From positions 13,564 to 77,563 of the forward strand of contig JBKQRV010000104.1 in NCBI GenBank assembly GCA_052143835.1: DNA of 64,000 nucleotides, given 5' to 3'. The DNA is from DASPPM01 sp052143835. Lineage in GTDB: Bacteria > Pseudomonadota > Alphaproteobacteria > JACZXZ01. The translations under genes and the position numbers were made by a program. The notes under the pieces were generated by a model. It did no database searches. It had not been told where the DNA came from and saw only the letters and a program-made list of their open reading frames with translations. Positions within the stretch are counted from its first letter, which is position 1. Each line of letters opens with the position of its first letter. This document shows positions 7,715 to 15,498 of this stretch, in pieces.

Positions 7715-8386
7715 TCAGCCCCCGGTGCTGCCGGCGAGCGCGCTGTAGCCGCTCCAGATGATCTCGATGCCGATGCAAAGCAAGATAAAGGCCGAGAGGC
7801 GCACGACCACGTTGGTGCCGCTCTCGCCGAGGCGTGCCACGATCGGCGCGGCGAAGCGATAGCAGACGAAGACCGTGGCGGAGATGGCGATTAGACCCGC
7901 GACGGCAGCACCTCCGATGAGGGCGAGATGGGCGAGATCTCCCGTGGTACTCGGCCGTCGGCTGCCGAGCGTGATGGCGACCGCTATCGAACCGGGCCCA
8001 ATGGTGAGCGGGAGCGTGAGGGGGTAGAAGGAATCGGCGGGTTTGGCCGGCCTGTCGTTGGCGGTGCCGGACGACGGTAACTCGCTCTCGTCGCCCTGAT
8101 GGAGGAGCTTCCAGGCGAAGGAGGTAACCACGAGCCCGCCCGCGATACGCACGACGGGCAAGGTGATGCCGAAGAATTCGAGCACGTGCGAGCCGATGAA
8201 AAGCGAGCCGAGCAGCAGGAGGAAGCCGTTGAGCGCGACGCGGGCGGCAAGCGCGTGCCGCTCCTCCTCGCTGCAATGCCGAGTGAGCCCGAGGAAGATC
8301 GGCGCTCCCCCGATGGGGTTCACGATGGGAAAGAGCGCGGCATAGACCAGGAGAAACGCGTTGACGAGGTCGCTCACGCCGCCCAC
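7715..8386 (-). CDS. MarC family integral membrane protein
   Basis: A 223-residue polytopic protein with about six hydrophobic segments. MarC-family landmarks are FPIVNPIGGAPIFLGLT near the N terminus, RIAGGLVVTSFAWKLL and FYPLTLPLTIGPGSIAVAITLGS in the middle, and FILLCIGIEIIWSGYSAL at the C terminus. The family is widespread; transport activity has not been firmly established and the historical link to multiple antibiotic resistance is not supported. It lies 17 bp downstream of the acyl-CoA ligase on the same strand, and may be co-transcribed without functional linkage. Confidence 0.9.
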   Translation of the reverse strand: MGGVSDLVNAFLLVYAALFPIVNPIGGAPIFLGLTRHCSEEERHALAARVALNGFLLLLGSLFIGSHVLEFFGITLPVVRIAGGLVVTSFAWKLLHQGDESELPSSGTANDRPAKPADSFYPLTLPLTIGPGSIAVAITLGSRRPSTTGDLAHLALIGGAAVAGLIAISATVFVCYRFAAPIVARLGESGTNVVVRLSAFILLCIGIEIIWSGYSALAGSTGG

Positions 8387-8403
8387 CTTGCCCGCGCGCC
8401 CGC

Positions 8404-10098
8404 TTACGCCGTCTTCTGCGTCTTGAGGCCGAGGGTGCGGATGGTTTCCTCGCGCATGAGGAACTTCTGCACCTTGCCCGTCACCGTCATGGGGAAGCCG
8501 TCGACGAAGTGGACGTAGCGCGGGACCTTGTAATGCGCGATCTGGCCGCGGCAGAAGGCGCGGATCTCGTCGGCATTCGCCTGCTCGCCGGGCTTGAGCT
8601 TGATCCAGGCGCAGAGCTCCTCGCCGTATTTCTCATCGGGGACGCCGATCACCTGCACGTCGGCGACCTTGGGATGGCGGTAGAGGAACTCCTCGATCTC
8701 GCGCGGATAGACGTTCTCGCCGCCGCGGATCACCATGTCCTTGATGCGGCCGACGATGTTGCAATAGCCCTCGGCGTCGAGGGTGGCGAGATCGCCGGTA
8801 TGCATCCAGCCCGCGCGGTCGATGGCCTCGGCCGTGCGCTCGGGGTCGTTCCAATAGCCGAGCATGACCGAGTAGCCGCGGGTGCAAAGCTCGCCCGGCT
8901 GGCCCGGCGGCACGATGCGGCCCTCGGCGTCCACGATCTTCACCTCGACATGGGGATGGACGCGGCCGACGGTGCCGACGCGGCGCTCGAGCGCGTCGTC
9001 GTGCGCGCTCTGGAAGCTGACCGGGCTGGTCTCGGTCATGCCGTAGCAGATGGTGACCTCGCGCATGCCCATGTCGGAGATGACGCGGCGCATGATCTCG
9101 ATCGGGCAGGGCGAGCCGGCCATGATGCCGGTGCGCAGCGAGGAGAGGTCGTAGCCGGCGAAGTCGGGATGATTGAGCTCGGCCACGAACATGGTGGGGA
9201 CGCCGTAGAGTGCCGTGCAGCGCTCGGCCGCCACCGTCGCCATGGTCGCCTCGGGATCGAAGCCTTCGGAGGGGTAGACCATCGCCGCCCCGTGGGTGAT
9301 GCAGGCGAGATTGCCGAGCACCATGCCGAAGCAGTGATAGAGCGGCACCGGGATGCAGACCCGGTCGGCCGGGCTCAAATGCATGGCCTCGCCGATGAAG
9401 AAGCCGTTGTTGAGGATGTTGTGGTGGGTGAGCGTGGCGCCCTTGGGGGCGCCGGTGGTGCCGCTGGTGAACTGGATGTTGATCGCGTCGTCGAACTGCA
9501 GAGTCTGCGCGAGCTCGGCGAGCCGCGCGCGCTCAGCAAGCCCCCCGCGGCGCGCCACCTCGGCGAAGCGGAGGAAGCCGGCCTCGGCCGCCTCGCCGAG
9601 ATGGACGAGAAGACGCAAGCTCGGCAGGCGCTTGGCCGAGAGCGCGCCCGGCCGGCTCGCCGCAATCTCGGGCGCCAGCGTGCGCAGCATGCCGAGGTAG
9701 TCGCTGCTCTTGAAGCTGCCGGCGGTGACCAGCGCCTTGCACTCGACCTTGTTGAGCGCGTACTCGACCTCGGCCAGCCGGTAGGCCGGATTGATGTTGA
9801 CGAGGATGATGCCGGCCTTGGCGGTGGCGAGCTGTGTTACCACCCATTCGGCGTTGTTGGGCGACCAGATGCCGAGCCGGTCGCCTGGCGCCAAGCCAAG
9901 GGCGAGGAGGCCGGCAGCAACGGCATCGACCCGCTCCTTGAGCTCGGCATAGCTCCAGCGCAGGTTCTCGTGGCGCACCACGAGCGCCGTCGAAGCGCCA
10001 AACCGCGCCACGACCTTGTCGAAATGCACGCCGATGGTGTCGCCGATCAGCGCTACGGCGCTGGCGCCGTGGACGTAGCTGCGCTCGAGCTTGGACAT
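8404..10098 (-). CDS. AMP-forming acyl-CoA synthetase (ACSF2-like)
   Basis: A 564-residue ANL-superfamily ligase. The P-loop motif FTSGTTGAPKGATLTHHN, the A5 motif CYGMTETSPVS, the adenylate motif GWMHTGDLATLDAEGY and the C-terminal GGENVYPREIEEFL and TVTGKVQK (catalytic Lys) are all present, so it should be active. It converts a carboxylic acid, probably a medium- or long-chain fatty acid, to its CoA thioester with ATP to AMP+PPi. The start ATG at 10098 has GGGAGG eight bases upstream; the much longer open frame further upstream is not real. Substrate range cannot be told from sequence. Confidence 0.92.
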   Translation of the reverse strand: MSKLERSYVHGASAVALIGDTIGVHFDKVVARFGASTALVVRHENLRWSYAELKERVDAVAAGLLALGLAPGDRLGIWSPNNAEWVVTQLATAKAGIILVNINPAYRLAEVEYALNKVECKALVTAGSFKSSDYLGMLRTLAPEIAASRPGALSAKRLPSLRLLVHLGEAAEAGFLRFAEVARRGGLAERARLAELAQTLQFDDAINIQFTSGTTGAPKGATLTHHNILNNGFFIGEAMHLSPADRVCIPVPLYHCFGMVLGNLACITHGAAMVYPSEGFDPEATMATVAAERCTALYGVPTMFVAELNHPDFAGYDLSSLRTGIMAGSPCPIEIMRRVISDMGMREVTICYGMTETSPVSFQSAHDDALERRVGTVGRVHPHVEVKIVDAEGRIVPPGQPGELCTRGYSVMLGYWNDPERTAEAIDRAGWMHTGDLATLDAEGYCNIVGRIKDMVIRGGENVYPREIEEFLYRHPKVADVQVIGVPDEKYGEELCAWIKLKPGEQANADEIRAFCRGQIAHYKVPRYVHFVDGFPMTVTGKVQKFLMREETIRTLGLKTQKTA

Positions 10099-10232
10099 GG
10101 CGGCACCTCCCGGATTTTCCCCCATTATGGCACTGTCGCGCCGCGCCGGGCAGGGCATTCGCTTGCGGAGCAACGCGTGACACAACCCGCCCGGAAACGG
10201 ACAGGGATGTGTTCCGACTCGAGCGACGGGCT

Positions 10233-10358
10233 TCAGCTCGCCGGCTCGACGCGGCTCTCGCGCTTGGGATCGAAGAGGTGAAGCCGCTCGGGGTCGATTG
10301 CGAGCGGCAGGATGTCGCCGGCCGCCGCCGCCGTCACATTCCTCGGCATTTCCGCGTC
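10233..10358 (-). pseudogene. Remnant of sugar-type ABC transporter ATPase C terminus
   Basis: On the minus strand a 41-codon frame ending in TGA at 10233-10235 reads ...AAAAGDILPLAIDPERLHLFDP and then KRESRVEPAS. The xxDxLxLxIDPERLHLFDP ending is characteristic of MalK/UgpC-type ATPases (end of the C-terminal TOBE domain). A TAA lies immediately upstream (10359-10361) and no Walker motifs follow on either frame, so only the 3' tip of such a gene survives. It sits between the acyl-CoA ligase and a coiled-coil gene, suggesting that an ABC sugar/glycerol-phosphate transporter operon was deleted here. Confidence 0.6.
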
Positions 10359-10389
10359 TTAGGTCAAAAGCTCGATGCGGAGGTGGCGG

Positions 10390-10869
10390 GTGCCCGGCGA
10401 TCTTGCGACAGCCTGGCTCCTCTATTTGCTGGCGCGCGGACATCGCAGGCGCGCCGATACCTTCGCACGTCTCGTCAAGGAGGCAAGCGCGCTCTTGCGC
10501 AGCCCTGGTCCGCCGCCGGCACGCGTGTCCGAGGGCCTGCTTGAGGCGGTCAAACGCAAGGTGGCGGCGCTCAAGTTGCGCAAGCGGCAAATCGACGCAC
10601 TCCGCCGCCTCCTCGCCGCTCTCGAGCTCCAGCATCGCGAGCTTGCGCGGCTCGATGCCCAGCTCAAGGTTTTGGCACAACAGGACAACCCGATGCTCGC
10701 CGAGCCCGAAATCCGTCAAACGCTGGCGAGTGCGGAAGGCGGATTGCCCGCGGCACTCGCCGGCGCGCGCCAGGTCATCCGGAAGCTGGAGCGCCGGCTC
10801 GGCGAGCTCGAGGCGGATTATCGCGCAGAACTCGAAGCACTCGATCGCTTGCGCGCGGCGGGCCGCTAG
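10390..10869 (+). CDS. Hypothetical helical coiled-coil protein
   Basis: A protein of about 159 residues, almost entirely helical and rich in Leu, Ala, Arg and Glu; residues ~60-155 (KRKVAALKLRKRQIDALRRL, RKLERRLGELEADYRAELEA) predict coiled coil. A GTG at 10390 is preceded by GGAGGTGGCGG at good spacing; an ATG at 10375 in the same frame has no ribosome site. No recognised domain, signal peptide or membrane segment. The opposite strand is also open, but that frame is a GC-driven extension of the ligase gene. It overlaps no other feature; it may be a real gene of unknown role. Confidence 0.5.
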   Translation: MPGDLATAWLLYLLARGHRRRADTFARLVKEASALLRSPGPPPARVSEGLLEAVKRKVAALKLRKRQIDALRRLLAALELQHRELARLDAQLKVLAQQDNPMLAEPEIRQTLASAEGGLPAALAGARQVIRKLERRLGELEADYRAELEALDRLRAAGR

Positions 10870-10885
10870 ATAGCGCGCCGGGTCT

Positions 10886-11404
10886 TCAATACTCCGCCTG
10901 ATCGTCCACCGCGTGGCCGCGCTTCGGCACGAGCACGCTGCGCTCGAAGGTCATGAACACGGTGCCGTCGGCTTTCTTTCCCGTGGTCCTCACCGTGACG
11001 ATGCCCTGCGTCGGCCGCTTCGCCGACTCGCGCATCGAGAGCACCTCGGACTCGGCATAGATCGTGTCGCCGACGAATACGGGTGCGGTGAGGCGGATGT
11101 CCGTCCAGCCCAGATTGCCGATCGCCTTCTGGCTCACGTCGCTGACGCTCATGCCCACCACCAGGGCGAGCGTGAAGCAGCTATTGACGAGCGGCCGGCC
11201 GAACTCGCTCTTGGCGGCATAGGCCGCATCGAAGTGCAGCGGATGCTGGTTCATGGTCAGAAGCGTGAACCAGGTGTTGTCGGCCTCGCCGATGGTGCGT
11301 CCGGGCCGGTGCTCATACACGTCGCCCACGGCGAAGTCCTCGTAGTGGCGTCCGTAGCTCTCACGATAGCGCTGCGGCCCGACTTCCTTGGCAATCGCAA
11401 CCAT
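10886..11404 (-). CDS. MaoC family dehydratase
   Basis: A 172-residue hot-dog-fold hydratase. The conserved segment DNTWFTLLTMNQHPLHFDAAYA followed by FGRPLVNS is the MaoC/(R)-hydratase signature, with the catalytic Asn/His dyad. The LTAPVFVGDTIYAESEVL stretch is also family-typical. It adds water to, or removes it from, a 2-enoyl- or 3-hydroxyacyl-CoA. The ATG at 11404 has GGGAGGA eight bases upstream; the longer frame is unlikely. It is divergent from an acyl-CoA dehydrogenase / CoA-transferase pair, so these may form one degradative route for a branched or dicarboxylic acyl-CoA; the substrate is unknown. Confidence 0.88.
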   Translation of the reverse strand: MVAIAKEVGPQRYRESYGRHYEDFAVGDVYEHRPGRTIGEADNTWFTLLTMNQHPLHFDAAYAAKSEFGRPLVNSCFTLALVVGMSVSDVSQKAIGNLGWTDIRLTAPVFVGDTIYAESEVLSMRESAKRPTQGIVTVRTTGKKADGTVFMTFERSVLVPKRGHAVDDQAEY

Positions 11405-11556
11405 GCGGGTGTCCTCCCGTTGCCGCGAAGTTGTCCGGATCGTCAACGCTTAGCCTTTGCGCCGGAGCGCGTCAACGCGGAGGGCGATTGACAGCGCCCG
11501 CCGCGCTGGCGCAGGTTTCGCTCAGCCCGTCCCCGCGCTGAGAGGAGGTGCTGCGA

Positions 11557-12720
11557 ATGGCCGTAACCGATACGCCCGCCCAAGAGGAAGAGGAGGCGAT
11601 CCTCGCGAGCATCGAGCGCTTCCTCGAGCGGGAGGTGAAGCCGCATGTGCACAAGCTCGAGCACGATGACATCTATCCCGCGGAGATCGTCGAGCGCATG
11701 CGCGGGCTTGGCCTCTTCGGCGCCACCATTGCCGCGGACTATGGCGGGCTCGGGCTCAAGACGACGGTCTACGCAGGCATCGTCGAGCGCATCTCGCGGG
11801 TGTGGATGTCCTTGAGCGGCATCTTCAATTCGCACCTCATCATGTCCGCCGCCGTGGAGCGCTTCGGCACGGAGGCGCAGAAGCGGGCCTTCCTGCCGCG
11901 CTTCGCCTCGGGCGAGTTGCGCGGAGGCCTGGCGCTCACGGAGCCCGACTGCGGCACCGATCTGCAGGCGATCCGCACGGTCGCCAAGCGCGCCGGCGAC
12001 CACTACGTCGTGAACGGCACCAAGACCTGGATATCGAACGGCATCTACGGTCACTGCTTCGCGCTCCTGGTGAAGACCGACCCGGCGGCCGAGCCGCGTC
12101 ACAAGGGGATGAGCCTGTTCCTTGCCGAGAAGGGCGAGGGCTTCACGGTCGGCCGCAAGCTCGAGAAGCTCGGCTACAAGGGCATCGATTCCGCCGAGCT
12201 CGTCTTCCAGGACTACCGCATCCCCGCCGACCGCCTTATCGGCGGGGTCGAGGGGCTCGGTCTCAAGCATGCCCTCGGCGGGCTCGAGCTCGGCCGCATC
12301 AACGTAGCGGCGCGCGGCGTGGGCCTGGCGCAGGCGGCCCTCGATCAGGCCGTCGCCTACAGCCAGGTGCGCAAGACCTTCGGCAAGCCGATCTGCCAGC
12401 ATCAGGCCATCCAGCTCAAGCTCGCGGACATGGCGACGGCGGTGCGGGCCGCACGCCTCTTGACCTACGACGCCGCGCGCGCCTATGACCGCGGCCAGCG
12501 TTGCGACATGGAGGCCGGCATGGCCAAGCTCTTCGCCTCTGAGGCCGCGGTCAACGTCTCGCTCGAAGCGATGCGCATTCACGGCGCCTACGGCTACTCC
12601 AAGGAGTTCATCGTCGAGCGCCTCTATCGCGACGCGCCGCTCCTCGTCATCGGCGAGGGCACCAACGAGCTGCAACGTCTCATCATCGCGCGCCAGCTCG
12701 TCGAGCGGAACCCGGTGTGA
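11557..12720 (+). CDS. Acyl-CoA dehydrogenase
   Basis: A 387-residue FAD enzyme of the acyl-CoA dehydrogenase family. ACAD signatures are LTEPDCGTDLQAIRT (FAD/substrate-binding region), VNGTKTWISNG, and near the C terminus YRDAPLLVIGEGTNELQR, in which the Glu of GEGT occupies the usual catalytic-base position. AGGAGG lies eight bases before the ATG at 11557. It is followed after 10 bp by a class III CoA-transferase, a pairing known for glutarate and other dicarboxylate routes, where the transferase activates the acid and the dehydrogenase oxidises it. The specific substrate cannot be fixed from sequence. Confidence 0.93.
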   Translation: MAVTDTPAQEEEEAILASIERFLEREVKPHVHKLEHDDIYPAEIVERMRGLGLFGATIAADYGGLGLKTTVYAGIVERISRVWMSLSGIFNSHLIMSAAVERFGTEAQKRAFLPRFASGELRGGLALTEPDCGTDLQAIRTVAKRAGDHYVVNGTKTWISNGIYGHCFALLVKTDPAAEPRHKGMSLFLAEKGEGFTVGRKLEKLGYKGIDSAELVFQDYRIPADRLIGGVEGLGLKHALGGLELGRINVAARGVGLAQAALDQAVAYSQVRKTFGKPICQHQAIQLKLADMATAVRAARLLTYDAARAYDRGQRCDMEAGMAKLFASEAAVNVSLEAMRIHGAYGYSKEFIVERLYRDAPLLVIGEGTNELQRLIIARQLVERNPV

Positions 12721-12730
12721 GGCACGGGCC

Positions 12731-13918
12731 GTGCTTCCGCTGGCGGGCCTGCGCATCATCGCCGTCGAGCAATACGGCGCCGGACCCTACGGCACGATGC
12801 AGCTCGCCGATCTCGGCGCCGAGGTCATCAAGATCGAGAACCCCGAGGACGGCGGCGATATGTCGCGCCGCGTGGGGCCCTACTTCCTCGGTGCGGACGA
12901 CAGCGATTTCTTCCAGAGCTTCAACCGCAACAAGCGCAGCCTGACGCTCAACCTCAAGAAGCCCGGCGCGTCTGAGGTGCTCCATGCGCTCGCGCGGCGA
13001 GCCGACGGCGTGCTCGACAATCTGCGCGGCGACCTGCCGGAGCGGCTCGGCGTCACCTACGCAGCGCTCAAGGCGGCCAATCCGCGCATCGTCTGCGCGC
13101 ATCTCTCCGCCTACGGCCGCACCGGCTCGCGCGCGGCCTGGCCGGGCTACGACTATCTGATGCAGGCCGAGGCGGGCTATCTCTCCCTCACCGGCGAGCC
13201 GGAGGGTCCGCCCGCGCGCATGGGGCTCTCCATCGTCGATCTGATGAGCGGGCTCTTCGCCGCCTTCGGGCTCGTCTCGGGCATCATGGCGGCGCGCGAG
13301 ACCGGAGAGGGGCGCGACATCGACGTGAGCCTCTTCGACACCGCGCTCCAGAACCTGAGCTATCTCGCCACCTGGTATCTGAACCGCGGCCACGCGCAGG
13401 GACGCGAGCCGCGCTCCGCGCACCCCTCCCTCGTGCCGAGCCAGCTCTATCGCACCAAGGACGGCTACATCTTTATCATGTGCAACAAGGAGAAATTCTG
13501 GCCGCTCCTCTGCGACGCGGTCGGCCGGCCGGAATGGGCGACCCATCCCGACTTCCGCAGCTTCGCGGACCGCCTCGCCCATCGCGCGCGCTTGACCGAG
13601 CTCCTCGACGAGGTCCTCTCCGAGCGGACGACCGCGGAATGGCTTAAGCGCCTTGGCGGCCGCGTGCCGGCGGCGCCGGTCAACGACATCGCCTCCGCCC
13701 TCGACGGCCCCTTCGCGCGCGAGCAGGCGCGCATCTGGCAGGTGCCGCATCCGCTTCGCAACGACTTCCGCATGGTGGCCGCCCCCTTCGCCGCGGCGGG
13801 CGAGGAGCTGCCGAAGCGGCCGGCGCCGGCGCTGGGAGAGCACACCGACGAGATTCTAGGCGCCTGCGGCTACGACGCCGAGCGCATCGCCCGGCTGCGC
13901 AGAGAAGGCATCATCTGA
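12731..13918 (+). CDS. CaiB/BaiF class III CoA-transferase
   Basis: A 395-residue family III CoA-transferase with a GTG start at 12731; no ATG is possible because upstream sequence belongs to the dehydrogenase gene. It begins PLAGLRIIAVEQYGAGPYG, followed by LADLGAEVIKIENPEDGG, FNRNKRSLTLNLKKP and GYDYLMQAEAGYLSLTGEP. Asp170 in GLSIVDLMSG aligns with the catalytic Asp of formyl-CoA transferase. These enzymes move CoA between carboxylic acids through aspartyl-CoA anhydride intermediates. Coupled to the upstream acyl-CoA dehydrogenase and probably to the divergent MaoC hydratase. GAGGCACGG before the start is a weak ribosome site. Confidence 0.9.
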   Translation: MLPLAGLRIIAVEQYGAGPYGTMQLADLGAEVIKIENPEDGGDMSRRVGPYFLGADDSDFFQSFNRNKRSLTLNLKKPGASEVLHALARRADGVLDNLRGDLPERLGVTYAALKAANPRIVCAHLSAYGRTGSRAAWPGYDYLMQAEAGYLSLTGEPEGPPARMGLSIVDLMSGLFAAFGLVSGIMAARETGEGRDIDVSLFDTALQNLSYLATWYLNRGHAQGREPRSAHPSLVPSQLYRTKDGYIFIMCNKEKFWPLLCDAVGRPEWATHPDFRSFADRLAHRARLTELLDEVLSERTTAEWLKRLGGRVPAAPVNDIASALDGPFAREQARIWQVPHPLRNDFRMVAAPFAAAGEELPKRPAPALGEHTDEILGACGYDAERIARLRREGII

Positions 13919-13922
13919 CGTC

Positions 13923-14645
13923 ATGGCGCAATCCCCGACCAGCAACCAGTTCGGTCAGCCGATCGGCTTTGCGCTACCGGACTGGAAGGCGCGGCCGCGA
14001 CCGCCGCGGACGCCGATGGAAGGTCGCTATTGCCGCATCGAGGCGCTCGACCCCGAGCGCCATGCGGCGCAGCTCCATCGCGCCAATGCGAACGACCGCG
14101 AGGGGCGCAACTGGACCTACTTGGCCTATGGCCCGTTCGCCGAGCTCGAGAGCTACGAAAATTGGATGCGCCAGAGCTGTCTCGGCGACGACCCGCTTTT
14201 TCACGCCATCATCGACGGCAAAAGCGGCGAGGCGGTGGGGGTCGCGAGCTATCTTCGCATCGATCCCTTAAACGGCGTCATCGAGGTCGGCCACATCAAC
14301 TATTCGCCCCTCCTGCAGCGCACCCGTGCTGCGACCGAGGCGATGTTCCTCATGATGAGGCGCGTCTTCGACGAGCTTGGCTACCGCCGCTACGAGTGGA
14401 AATGCGATGCGCTGAACGCGCCCTCGCGCCAAGCCGCCGCGCGCTACGGCTTCCGCTTCGAGGGCATCTTCCGTCAGGCCACCATCTACAAGGGCCGCAA
14501 CCGCGACACGGCCTGGTACGCCATCATCGACAAGGATTGGCCGGCGCTCAAGGCTGCCTACGAGCGCTGGCTAGCGCCCTCGAATTTCGATGCCGAGGGC
14601 CGCCAGCGCGCGCGGCTCGCAGCCCTGGTCGAAGGGACGGGCTGA
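13923..14645 (+). CDS. GNAT family N-acetyltransferase (RimJ/RimL type)
   Basis: A 240-residue GNAT protein. It begins with a short leader, then PMEGRYCRIEALDPERHA (typical RimJ/RimL opening), GVASYLRIDPLNGVIEVGHINYSP (strands 2-4), the acetyl-CoA loop region LLQRTRAATEAMFLMM, and ALNAPSRQAAARYGFRFEGIFRQ, the conserved C-terminal NxxSxxxxxxxGFxxEG pattern. It acetylates an amine, perhaps a protein N terminus or a small molecule. It starts 4 bp after the CoA-transferase stop codon and is likely co-transcribed, although a metabolic link is not obvious. Confidence 0.9.
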   Translation: MAQSPTSNQFGQPIGFALPDWKARPRPPRTPMEGRYCRIEALDPERHAAQLHRANANDREGRNWTYLAYGPFAELESYENWMRQSCLGDDPLFHAIIDGKSGEAVGVASYLRIDPLNGVIEVGHINYSPLLQRTRAATEAMFLMMRRVFDELGYRRYEWKCDALNAPSRQAAARYGFRFEGIFRQATIYKGRNRDTAWYAIIDKDWPALKAAYERWLAPSNFDAEGRQRARLAALVEGTG

Positions 14646-14682
14646 GATAATTGGCGGTTCAATTGCAACCGCCCCTTCAGCC

Positions 14683-14740
14683 GTCACCCGCGGGCTTGAC
14701 CCGCGGGTCCATGGATTGCCGGGTCAAGCCCGGCAATGAC
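14683..14740. repeat. 58-bp dispersed palindromic repeat, copy A
   Basis: A 58-bp sequence with two nested hairpins, CCGCGGGTCAAGCCCGCGG-like and GCCGGGTCAAGCCCGGC, around a central CCATGGATTG. The same 58-bp unit occurs in reverse orientation at 39642-39699. It lies between convergent genes and may also act as a bidirectional transcription stop, though no T-run is present. Confidence 0.75.
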
Positions 14741-14789
14741 GAGGAGGGTGGTGATTCTCCTTGAACGAATACCGGTCTGCCCTTGATTG

Positions 14790-15371
14790 TTACTCGGCCG
14801 CCGTGCCGAAGCTCGGCGCGTTCTTCCGGTCGTCGACGAGCGCTTCCGGGCCCTCGGTCGGCAGCATCTCCAGGTAATTCAACCCGGCATCGATGTCGCG
14901 CTCCCACATCTCGCGCGGCAACTCGTACAAGAGCTCGACGCCATAGCCGTTGGGGTCGCTGATGTAGACGCTGTGCGTGACGCCGTGATTGATCCGCCGA
15001 TGGAACTTGATGCCGCGGCTCTGCAGGAACGCCAATTTTTTCAGCCAGCTCTCGCGGTCGGGCATGGCGATCGCGATATGGTTGATCGCCTGCGGCGCGC
15101 CGAACAGCTCCCAGTTCTTCGGCGGCGGCGGCAGGTTCGGGTTCTCGACGATCGCGACGTCGTGGTGGGTCATCTTCCCGCCGTGATCGCCGCTGTAGAA
15201 GCGCATGGGGGGAATCGGTCCCATCTCGGGCCGCGGCCGCAAGGCGCCGACTTGCTTCAAGCCGACGATTTCGGTCCAGAAGCGATGCGATTCCTCGATG
15301 TTCCGAACGTTCAGCACGATATGATTGACGCCAACGGGCGTTCCGGCATCGCCAGCGCTTTCTTTTGCCAT
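14790..15371 (-). CDS. VOC (glyoxalase/dioxygenase fold) protein
   Basis: A 193-residue vicinal-oxygen-chelate protein with two βαβββ modules. Putative metal ligands are His in GVNHIVLNVRN, His in AINHIAIAMPD and Glu in NGYGVELLYE, the type I extradiol dioxygenase/glyoxalase arrangement. It also contains SRGIKFHRRINHGVTHSVYISDPNG, which resembles the substrate pocket of catechol-2,3-dioxygenase-like enzymes. The ATG at 15371 follows GGGGAGAATCGCG. The gene is flanked by repeat DNA and is convergent with the GNAT gene. The reaction is not predictable; a ring-cleavage dioxygenase or isomerase are both possible. Confidence 0.85.
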   Translation of the reverse strand: MAKESAGDAGTPVGVNHIVLNVRNIEESHRFWTEIVGLKQVGALRPRPEMGPIPPMRFYSGDHGGKMTHHDVAIVENPNLPPPPKNWELFGAPQAINHIAIAMPDRESWLKKLAFLQSRGIKFHRRINHGVTHSVYISDPNGYGVELLYELPREMWERDIDAGLNYLEMLPTEGPEALVDDRKNAPSFGTAAE

Positions 15372-15498
15372 CGCGATTCTCCCCAGCATTCAAGCCGTGA
15401 TTCCCCGGACGAGAGGGGATTCTCTCGAATGGTGGACCAATTCGAGCACACGGGTAAGGGAGTCCGGGAATCCCGACCGCCTCAACGGCTCTTGCGGC

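Noticed and set aside
8509..10281. 590-residue open frame antisense to the acyl-CoA ligase
   Set aside because: Antisense of a fully motif-supported ANL enzyme; product composition is artefactual.
10099..10719. N-terminal extension of the ligase gene to 10719
   Set aside because: A strong ribosome site and the family N terminus fix the start at 10098; the rest overlaps the ABC remnant and coiled-coil gene.
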